Of a stretch of DNA of 5,118 nucleotides, positions 1 to 4,706 are shown one piece after another (positions within the stretch are counted from its first letter, which is position 1; each line of letters begins with the position of its first letter). The position numbers and the translations under genes are program-made. Origin of the DNA: an uncultured Chloroflexota bacterium (GTDB taxonomy: Bacteria; Chloroflexota; Limnocylindria; Limnocylindrales; Limnocylindraceae). The notes beneath the pieces are model-generated. The model saw nothing but the letters and a program-made list of their open reading frames with translations. It searched no databases and had not been told where the DNA came from. The stretch spans positions 1 to 5,118 of the forward strand of contig CAINCM010000188.1 in assembly GCA_903847005.1 (NCBI GenBank). Reading direction: 5' to 3'.

Positions 1-1727
1 CGTTTCGCGCGCTCCTTTGCGCGACGCCACTCACCGCCCCCGAGTCGACTCAGCGCAGGCTCCTCTGCACCGGTGTATCGCGCGATCCGCGCCAGCTGTT
101 CGGTGGGGACGAAGACGCGATCGCCGCCGCCGTATTCGATCTCGAGATAGTCGCGCGCATCTCCTTCGCCGCCGCGTCGGATCATGCGCAAGAAGCGTCC
201 GACGCCATGATCGGCGTGGACCAGGTGATCGCCCGGTGTCAGGCGCTCGGCCGCTTCGCGGGTGATCCCACGGCGGTGGACGGCGGCGCGGCGGACGCGC
301 GTCGCGCCGAAGAGCTCTCGATCCGTGATGACCGTCAGCCCGTCCACGCCTCCCTGGAATCCGCCGTCGAGCCCGCCGTGCAGCAGCGTGATGCTCTTCG
401 GCTTCGGATCCTTGGAGATCGCGTCGCTCACGGGCGTGGCGGCACCGGCCTCTGCGAGCAGCTCTGAGAGCCGCTTCGCCTGCTCCGAGACGATCACCAC
501 CCGTGCGCCGTCTCGTTGCCAGCTCTCGATCCCCTCTGCAAGTTCCCTGGTGCGTCCCGATGGCATCAAGGGGTCGTGCCAACCGAACGCGTCGCTCGCC
601 TCGCGCGTGCCGATCCTTCCCGCCTCGGAACTCCACGTCAGCTCGAGGCGCTGCGCGCCGATCGTCTTCAGCATCTTGAGCGCGTCTGCAGGCGGCGGGA
701 TCGGTGATGGCCAGGATGCAGGGAGGATGCGCGTGGTCTTCAACACGTCGAATCGATCTGCGCTCTGACGTGCGAGCGACGCTGCGCTGCTCAGCAGTTC
801 GCTCGGTTCGTCGAGGATCGCGAGGGCCTCACCGAAGTGGTCGAGAGGGCGCGACGGTGCGAGCAGCGGCGACCAGACTTCGAGCGCGTCGCCTCGCTCC
901 GGGTTCGGCGCCGACTCCCACCGCGCAAGGTCTGCGACCAGCGTCGGCGAAAGCTCGGTGCCGTCTCTCCGCGCGTGCGCCTCTGCCGCCCGCCTCGCCT
1001 GGGCGACCACTGCCGGCGTGAGCGGAAACTCGCTCGCCGGCAGGAGAACGGCGCGTGTCAGCGGAGCCCCACTGCGCTGCGTTGCAGGATCGATGCTGCG
1101 GATGCTCTCGATCTCGTCGCCGAACCACTCCACGCGCACCGGCGTCTGCGCACCAGCAGGAAAGCAGTCCAGGATGCCGCCGCGACGCGCGTACTCGCCT
1201 CGGCCACCCACGAGCGGCACGCGCTCGTACCCGAGCGTCGCAACGCGCTCCGTTGCCTCATCGAGCGACATGCGCCGCCCAGGGACGAGCGAGAGGCTCT
1301 CCTCGGCGAGTGCAGACGGATCGACGCTGCTCTGCAACGCGGCGAGCAGCGAGGTGACCAGGATGCGGCAGTCGCCACTCGCCCATGCGGCGAGTGCCGC
1401 CACACGACCAGCCGACTCGTCGACCACCAGTTCGCCGCGCTCATACGGGAGGGAGCTGCGCGGCTCCAACAGCGTGACGCGTTCGGGCTCCGCGCTCCAC
1501 GCGCGCAACGAATCGGCGACGCGCTCCGCAACCTCTGGGTTGCGCGCGATCCAGACAAGTCGCGCCTCTTGTGCAAGCGCAGCACCGAGTGCCGCCTTCG
1601 CCGCATGCGGAACGTGGATCAGCGATGCGGCACGATCACGGCGCAACCGCTGCTGGAGTTCGACGAACGGTGGGCTCGCGTGAAGGCGCGCAAGGAGCGC
1701 GCTGAGCGCAACGCGCGAACCGCTCAC
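1..1727 (-). CDS. mfd: Transcription-repair coupling factor Mfd, N-terminal part (3' end beyond left edge)
   Basis: Mfd is a cytoplasmic ATP-driven translocase that removes RNA polymerase stalled at DNA damage and recruits UvrA. I translated this frame from the sequence: 575 codons are open, with no stop, up to the left edge. Residues ~1-215 form the UvrB-like region. The family-typical RRGGILDCFP (181-190), WFGDEIESIR (201-210) and DPATQRS (213-219) are clear. R182, R198 and F202 have the same spacing as the E. coli UvrA-contacting residues R165, R181 and F185 as I recall them. The Walker A position near 38-46 lacks the GK(T/S) signature, as expected for this vestigial domain. Residues ~220-490 cover the poorly conserved middle. 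Residues ~495-555 are the CarD-like RNA-polymerase-interacting domain (GDHLVHADHGVGRF, then IEYGGGDRVFVPTEQL), followed by LGGGEWRRAKERAK. The helicase/translocase and C-terminal domains must lie to the left. The start is a GTG at 1727 overlapping the pth stop as GTGA. It has only a weak Shine-Dalgarno, so translational coupling is likely. Identification is firm; the exact start is slightly less so. Confidence 0.96.
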   Translation of the reverse strand, partial: MSGSRVALSALLARLHASPPFVELQQRLRRDRAASLIHVPHAAKAALGAALAQEARLVWIARNPEVAERVADSLRAWSAEPERVTLLEPRSSLPYERGELVVDESAGRVAALAAWASGDCRILVTSLLAALQSSVDPSALAEESLSLVPGRRMSLDEATERVATLGYERVPLVGGRGEYARRGGILDCFPAGAQTPVRVEWFGDEIESIRSIDPATQRSGAPLTRAVLLPASEFPLTPAVVAQARRAAEAHARRDGTELSPTLVADLARWESAPNPERGDALEVWSPLLAPSRPLDHFGEALAILDEPSELLSSAASLARQSADRFDVLKTTRILPASWPSPIPPPADALKMLKTIGAQRLELTWSSEAGRIGTREASDAFGWHDPLMPSGRTRELAEGIESWQRDGARVVIVSEQAKRLSELLAEAGAATPVSDAISKDPKPKSITLLHGGLDGGFQGGVDGLTVITDRELFGATRVRRAAVHRRGITREAAERLTPGDHLVHADHGVGRFLRMIRRGGEGDARDYLEIEYGGGDRVFVPTEQLARIARYTGAEEPALSRLGGGEWRRAKERAK

Positions 1728-2458
1728 CGCTCGGAGTCGCTTCGGTCGCCCTCGCCGAGCGGCTTGCGCCAGCCGTGCGCCGTCTTGCGGATCCCGTCGC
1801 TTCCCGCGGGACCGCCCACCTCGCCCGGAGCCGGGAGACGAGCCGGATCTGCGGCGCTTCCGCTCTCGGGCTCAGGGAGCTTCCACCCGTTGAAGGCGGT
1901 GGCCGCCTTGTTCAGCCCGAGTCGCGCCCAGGTCTCGATCGCCTCGCCCGCCGCCGCGCAGATCTCAGGCAGTCGCAACCGTTCTGCGGCGCTGAACTCA
2001 CTGAGCACGTGCTGTTGCGCGGTGCCGCTCTCGCGTGGATCGCCAATCCCTACCCGTAGGCGTGGATACTGATCAGACCCGAGTTCCGCCTCGATCGAGG
2101 CAAGTCCGTTGTGTCCACCATCGCTGCCGCGCTCGCGGAACCGCAGCGAGCCGAATGGAATGCTGAAGTCGTCTACCACCACGAGGAGCTGCGCCACAGG
2201 GACGCGCTCCGTTGCGAGCAGCTTGCGCACGGCGATCCCCGAGTCGTTCATGTAGGTGAGCGGCTTCGCCATCACCAGGTCGAGGCCGAGGACGCGACCG
2301 GCGTGAACGGTCGATGCATCCCGCTCCTTGCCGCCACCCTTCCACTTCACGCGATCGGCGAACGCGTCGAAGATCAACCAGGCGATGTTGTGTCGGGTGA
2401 AGCGGTACTTCTCACCTGGGTTGCCGAGCCCCACGACGATGCGTCGATCTGCGCTCAC
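1724..2458 (-). CDS. pth: Peptidyl-tRNA hydrolase Pth with C-terminal extension
   Basis: This enzyme cleaves the ester bond of peptidyl-tRNAs that drop off the ribosome, so that the tRNA can be reused. It acts in the cytoplasm as a monomer. The bacterial Pth signature is complete: GLGNPG with N13, TRHN with the catalytic H23, TYMNDSG with N71, VVVDDFSIPFG with D96, and GGHNGL with N117. These match E. coli N10, H20, N68, D93 and N114. The core ends near residue 193 (FNGWKL at 189-194). About 50 further residues follow, rich in Pro, Gly, Ser and acidic residues, where the family usually stops at about 185-200; they look disordered. The start is GTG, overlapping the ybeY stop as GTGA, with AAGGGGG four bases upstream. 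The mfd GTG overlaps its stop in the same way. Function is secure; the tail has no assigned role. Confidence 0.97.
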   Translation of the reverse strand: MSADRRIVVGLGNPGEKYRFTRHNIAWLIFDAFADRVKWKGGGKERDASTVHAGRVLGLDLVMAKPLTYMNDSGIAVRKLLATERVPVAQLLVVVDDFSIPFGSLRFRERGSDGGHNGLASIEAELGSDQYPRLRVGIGDPRESGTAQQHVLSEFSAAERLRLPEICAAAGEAIETWARLGLNKAATAFNGWKLPEPESGSAADPARLPAPGEVGGPAGSDGIRKTAHGWRKPLGEGDRSDSER

Positions 2459-3048
2459 TTCTCCCCCTTGCCCGCATTCTGCTTTGCCAAGGCGCGCCTC
2501 TTCGCGGCAGTATGCGCGCGAAGGATGCGCTCCTGCTCACGCCACATCGCAGCCTGCGACGCACGTGTTGCATGATCCCACCCGCAGAGGTGCAGGGCAC
2601 CGTGCACCGCAAGGAGGCGCACTTCGTCGGCGACGGAGTGCCGAGTCTGCCCGTCGGTTCCACCGCGCCCCTCACGCGCCTGCGCCGCCGCGCGATCCAC
2701 GCTGATGACGATGTCGCCGAGCGGCGTCGATCCTCCACGGTGAGCTGCGCGAACGGCGCGATGGCGCATCGCGCGGACCGGGCGCACGCCTGGCCGTGCA
2801 GGATACTCAGATGGATCGACGAGCGGAAAGCTCAGCACATCTGTTGGGCCGCGCCTCCCTAAATGCGTTGCATTGAGCTTTGCGATCGTCGCGTCATCGA
2901 CCAGGGTGAGTGCCGCTTCGCCGTTCGTTGGCGCGCCAGATGCACGAAGCGCACGCGCAACGAGTGCGGCGAGCTCAGTCGACGTGATGCTGACTCCGCC
3001 GCGACGCTGTCGAGTGACGCGGGCGCGCGGGCCTGCGTCGCGAATCAT
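2455..3048 (-). CDS. ybeY: Endoribonuclease YbeY, with Arg/His-rich insertion
   Basis: YbeY is a zinc-dependent single-strand endoribonuclease of the UPF0054 family, involved in 16S rRNA 3' maturation and in quality control of 70S ribosomes. The metal-binding motif is intact: HGALHLCGWDH at residues 149-159, with H149, H153 and H159 as ligands. Upstream are the family blocks PTDVLSFPL (68-76) and LGDIVISVDRA (110-120). Between these blocks lie about 34 residues, compared with about 10-12 in E. coli YbeY. The extra piece (about 82-107) is rich in Arg and His. The protein is 197 residues, longer than the usual 150-165, because of this insert, an Arg-rich N-terminus (1-18) and a basic C-terminal tail (about 178-197). 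The ATG overlaps the yqeY stop as ATGA. No good Shine-Dalgarno precedes it, so expression probably relies on coupling. I saw no better in-frame start downstream. The reading frame stays open through the insert, so it is not a frameshift artefact. Confidence 0.95.
   Translation of the reverse strand: MIRDAGPRARVTRQRRGGVSITSTELAALVARALRASGAPTNGEAALTLVDDATIAKLNATHLGRRGPTDVLSFPLVDPSEYPARPGVRPVRAMRHRAVRAAHRGGSTPLGDIVISVDRAAAQAREGRGGTDGQTRHSVADEVRLLAVHGALHLCGWDHATRASQAAMWREQERILRAHTAAKRRALAKQNAGKGEK
2461..2469 (-). promoter_or_regulatory. Ribosome binding site of pth
   Basis: On the minus strand the last codons of ybeY read AAGGGGGAG immediately before AA and the pth GTG. AAGGGGG can pair with the 16S anti-Shine-Dalgarno (one G-U pair) at a spacing of four bases, which supports the GTG at 2458 as the real start. 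The site lies inside the ybeY coding sequence, so ribosomes finishing ybeY can re-initiate here. Confidence 0.7.
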
Positions 3049-3497
3049 CCGAGTGCTGCGAGCGCCGCGGTGACCTTCCCGGAGAGGACCTTGCCGTCGA
3101 CGCGACCCTTTGTCTTGGGGGCGAGCCAGCCCATCACCTTCCCCATCTCCTTTGCGGAGGTTGCGCCGGTCTCGGCGATCGCCTGCTTCACCAGCGCCTC
3201 CACGTCCGCGTCACTGAGTTGGGCAGGGAGGTAGACGGAGAGGATCGCGATCTCCGCCTCTTCGGCCGCCGCAAGGTCCGGTCGGTTCGCCGCCTTGTAC
3301 GCGTCCACGGATTCGCGGCGCGTCTTGACCGCCTTCACGAGGACGGTGAGCGTCTCCTCGTCGGTGGCGTCGTGCTTCTGCTCCTTCTCGACGAGCGAGA
3401 GGGCAGAGAGCGCCATGCGAAGGGTGTCGCGGCGCAGGGTCTCTCCCGTCCGCATGGCGGCGGCCATATCGGCCCTTAGCTGTTCACGAAGCGACAT
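3045..3497 (-). CDS. yqeY: GatB/YqeY domain-containing protein
   Basis: This is a small stand-alone protein of the YqeY family, related to the C-terminal tail domain of the GatB subunit of the tRNA-dependent amidotransferase. That domain contacts tRNA in GatCAB, but the function of the stand-alone protein is not well established. At 150 residues it fits the family (about 147-150). The hallmarks are visible: LRRDTLRMALSAL (21-33), YLPAQLS (89-95), AKEMGKVM (115-122) and KGRVDG (130-135), followed by a helix ending in AALAALG. I chose the ATG at 3497 because GGAGAGGAG lies six bases upstream and the product then begins MSLREQL as usual for the family. A GTG at 3530 would add 11 residues but has no such support. 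Its stop overlaps the ybeY ATG as ATGA, and rpsU ends 48 bases upstream; rpsU-yqeY adjacency is common in bacteria. Confidence 0.95.
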   Translation of the reverse strand: MSLREQLRADMAAAMRTGETLRRDTLRMALSALSLVEKEQKHDATDEETLTVLVKAVKTRRESVDAYKAANRPDLAAAEEAEIAILSVYLPAQLSDADVEALVKQAIAETGATSAKEMGKVMGWLAPKTKGRVDGKVLSGKVTAALAALG

Positions 3498-3503
3498 GCG
3501 CTG

Positions 3504-3512
3504 CTCCTCTCC
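3504..3512 (-). promoter_or_regulatory. Ribosome binding site of yqeY
   Basis: The minus strand reads GGAGAGGAG, then six bases (CAGCGC), then ATG at 3497. This strong Shine-Dalgarno at ideal spacing decides the yqeY start in favour of 3497 over the GTG at 3530. It also lets yqeY, and the coupled ybeY-pth-mfd chain behind it, initiate independently of rpsU. Confidence 0.8.
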
Positions 3513-3536
3513 GACGGCTCGCGCCGCCACAGGGCG

Positions 3537-3557
3537 CGCGAGGGATCAGATCCCGCG
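3537..3557 (-). repeat. Short inverted repeat over the rpsU stop codon
   Basis: The core is GGGATC-A-GATCCC (3542-3554), a perfect 6-base inverted repeat around one base. The rpsU stop codon (3546-3548) sits at its centre. CGC/GCG flanks (3537-3539 and 3555-3557) could extend the stem past a two-base bulge (3540-3541). CGCGAGGG is also repeated directly at 3537-3544 and 3554-3561. In RNA the loop would need about three bases, leaving a stem of about eight pairs. No U-run follows, so it is not a typical rho-independent terminator. It could be an intercistronic RNA-stabilising hairpin between rpsU and yqeY, or chance in GC-rich DNA. Confidence 0.45.
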
Positions 3558-3731
3558 AGGGCCTGACGGCTTCTTCTTCTTTGCGTCCTTGCGCTTCTTC
3601 TTCTCCGCTGCGTTCTCGAACGCTTCGCGGCGACGAGACTCGGCAAGGATGCCGGCCTGCTGGACCTTCTTGTTGAATCGGCGCAGCGCAGCCTCGAAGG
3701 ACTCGTTGTCGCCGATACGTACTTCTGCCAC
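3546..3731 (-). CDS. rpsU: Small ribosomal subunit protein bS21
   Basis: This is a component of the 30S platform close to the 3' end of 16S rRNA, where the anti-Shine-Dalgarno lies. It is involved in translation initiation. The 61-residue product has the family pattern: an N-terminal V-R-I strand and NESFEAALRRFNKKV (9-23), then AGILAESRRREAFEN (26-40), and a lysine-rich tail (44-54) ending PSGPRGI. The length is normal for the family (about 55-70). The start is GTG at 3731, seven bases after a perfect AGGAGG. It is separated from the membrane-protein gene upstream by 52 bases, so it is not coupled by overlap as most other genes here are. The 5' leader contains a sequence complementary to the Shine-Dalgarno, described separately, which may regulate its translation. 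Confidence 0.96.
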   Translation of the reverse strand: MAEVRIGDNESFEAALRRFNKKVQQAGILAESRRREAFENAAEKKKRKDAKKKKPSGPRGI

Positions 3732-3738
3732 CTGGGTA

Positions 3739-3758
3739 CCTCCTATGGGATGAGGAGG
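3739..3758 (-). promoter_or_regulatory. rpsU Shine-Dalgarno paired with an upstream anti-Shine-Dalgarno copy (candidate hairpin)
   Basis: The minus strand reads CCTCCT (3758-3753), eight bases (CATCCCAT), then AGGAGG (3744-3739), seven bases before the rpsU GTG. The 3' arm is the full consensus Shine-Dalgarno. The 5' arm is its perfect complement and equals the core of the 16S rRNA anti-Shine-Dalgarno. In the mRNA this can form a 6-pair, mostly G-C stem with an 8-base loop that hides the ribosome binding site. The arms and their positions are read directly; a regulatory role is inference. Confidence 0.6.
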
Positions 3759-3761
3759 ATA

Positions 3762-3798
3762 GCCGATCCAGGGAGCGGCCGACTCATCGAGGGAGCGG
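3762..3798. repeat. Imperfect tandem repeat at the 3' end of the membrane-protein gene
   Basis: On the plus strand GCCGATCCAGGGAGCGG (3762-3778) is followed, sharing one base, by GCCGA-CTCA-TCGAGGGAGCGG (3778-3798). The copies differ by one substitution and a four-base insertion. The insertion contains most of the membrane-protein gene's stop codon (TCA at 3784-3786 on the plus strand). It looks like an old slippage duplication across the stop. No function is evident. Confidence 0.5.
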
Positions 3799-4359
3799 GA
3801 TCTCCTCCCCGAGCGTGGCGAGCACGGTGAGGAGCGCCTCGGCTGCCGCGGGGTCTGGATCTGCGGATGGGGTGCGCTGGAAGACGATCAACAGGCTCCC
3901 GCTGCGGCGAAGGGTGAAGGTGGCATCCGGTGGGACCAGGACGAGCGTGGTCGGGGCGACGAGATAGGCGGCGATCTCGGGGGCGGCGGTCGCCGCCGAT
4001 GCTGCATCGGGGAAGACGACCGCCAGGAGCGGGATCCCGAGCGGGTCGTTCGCCGATGCGCCTCGCACGACCACGCGCGGCAGATCGTTGTAGCGCGGTG
4101 GGAGCGGCGGTCGCACGTCGGCGCCGCCCGTGATCACGCCGAGTCCGGCGGCGCGGACGGCGGCGCTCAAGAACTCGGTGGCCTGCGCTGTCTCTGCGGA
4201 ACTGCGTGGTGTCGGCGCAGCCGATGCGGGTGGACCCTGAGGCTCAGGCGCCGGCGGTCCGCCGGAGAGCCAGGTGAAGAGCGCAAATCCACCGATCAGC
4301 ACGAGAAGCGGCGCGAGCCGCGAACGTCGCGAACGTCCTGGTCGCGTCGCCTCGCTCAT
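3784..4359 (-). CDS. Hypothetical single-pass membrane-anchored protein
   Basis: I do not recognise this 191-residue protein. It starts with a basic segment (RPGRSRRSR, 6-14), followed by a hydrophobic stretch of about 17 residues (LAPLLVLIGGFALFTWL, 15-31). A Pro/Ala/Gly/Ser-rich linker (about 32-57) leads to a C-terminal region (58-191) with alternating Ala-rich helices and hydrophobic strands (IPLLAVVF at 109-116, TTLVLV at 137-142, SLLIVFQ at 155-161). By the positive-inside rule the C-terminal region would lie outside the membrane. There is no lipobox cysteine, and in fact no cysteine at all, so it is an uncleaved anchor or a signal peptide rather than a lipoprotein. No catalytic motif is visible. 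Its ATG overlaps the HIT stop as ATGA, with no clear Shine-Dalgarno, so it is probably coupled to the HIT gene. The even GC-rich composition and the fully open frame support a real gene. Its role, and any link to the translation genes around it, are unknown. Confidence 0.8.
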   Translation of the reverse strand: MSEATRPGRSRRSRLAPLLVLIGGFALFTWLSGGPPAPEPQGPPASAAPTPRSSAETAQATEFLSAAVRAAGLGVITGGADVRPPLPPRYNDLPRVVVRGASANDPLGIPLLAVVFPDAASAATAAPEIAAYLVAPTTLVLVPPDATFTLRRSGSLLIVFQRTPSADPDPAAAEALLTVLATLGEEIPLPR

Positions 4360-4706
4360 CCTGGCGGCCAGCTCAGCTGTCGGCCAGCGAGCAGGTGATA
4401 GTGCAGGTGCTCGATCGCCTGTCCCCCCTCCGCGCCGACATTGCTCACCAGGCGCCAGCCACGCTCCCCGTAGCCCGCCTCGTCGGCGAGCGTTGCGGCG
4501 ACCGCGTGCATCCGCGCAAGGAGCGCCGCGTGTTCAGGAGTGTCTCGAAGATCTGCGGCGGAGCCGATGTGCTCGCGGGGAAGGATCAGAAGGTGTAGCG
4601 GTGCCTGCGGCGCAATGTCTTCGATGGCGATGACGAGGTCGGATGCGTGGCGCTGCGTACTCGGCAGTTCACCAGCGATGATGCGACAGAAGAGACAATC
4701 AGCCAT
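4356..4706 (-). CDS. Histidine triad (HIT) family nucleotide hydrolase/transferase
   Basis: HIT proteins of the HINT branch are small cytoplasmic dimers that hydrolyse nucleotide phosphoramidates such as AMP-amine conjugates. The physiological substrate in bacteria is mostly unclear. The 116-residue product has CLFCRIIAGELPS at 4-16, PLHLLILPREHI at 36-47 and, near the C-terminus, the triad HLHYHLL (100-106), with H102 the expected nucleophile. C4, C7, H46 and H100 match the zinc-site residues found in many bacterial HIT proteins. The length is normal. The start ATG lies 8 bases inside the prmA 3' end (4699-4706), with only a weak GAGTGG-type ribosome site, so coupling to prmA is likely. Its stop overlaps the ATG of the membrane-protein gene. 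HIT genes near prmA and rpsU are seen in several phyla. I leave the symbol blank because hinT, hit and ycfF are used inconsistently. Confidence 0.94.
   Translation of the reverse strand: MADCLFCRIIAGELPSTQRHASDLVIAIEDIAPQAPLHLLILPREHIGSAADLRDTPEHAALLARMHAVAATLADEAGYGERGWRLVSNVGAEGGQAIEHLHYHLLAGRQLSWPPG

Noticed and set aside
63..245. Stand-alone CarD-type regulator
   Set aside because: The CarD-like domain is continuous in frame with the Mfd N-terminal domains upstream and with the usual LGG-W-R linker downstream, so it is the Mfd polymerase-interacting domain.
31..636. A minus-strand open frame of about 200 codons in the mfd region
   Set aside because: It is out of frame with the real mfd translation, which shows the UvrB-like and RNA-polymerase-interacting motifs. 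The product is an Arg-rich low-complexity sequence.
837..2072. A long plus-strand open frame (about 411 codons) and other long open frames opposite or out of frame within mfd and pth
   Set aside because: They lie antisense to clearly recognised mfd and pth. Their translations are Arg/Ala/Ser-rich with no domain signature, as expected for shadow frames in GC-rich DNA.
3498..3530. Extended yqeY start at the GTG at 3530
   Set aside because: The ATG at 3497 has GGAGAGGAG at ideal spacing and gives the family's normal length and N-terminus. The 11 extra residues are not family-like.
3498..3557. Rho-independent terminator between rpsU and yqeY
   Set aside because: The inverted repeat is short and no T-run follows on the coding strand.
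3732..3790. A sigma-70 promoter for rpsU in the 52-base gap (TATCCT as a -10)
   Set aside because: TATCCT matches the -10 consensus at only four of six bases and no reasonable -35 element lies 16-18 bases upstream. A promoter here cannot be excluded, but the sequence does not support it.
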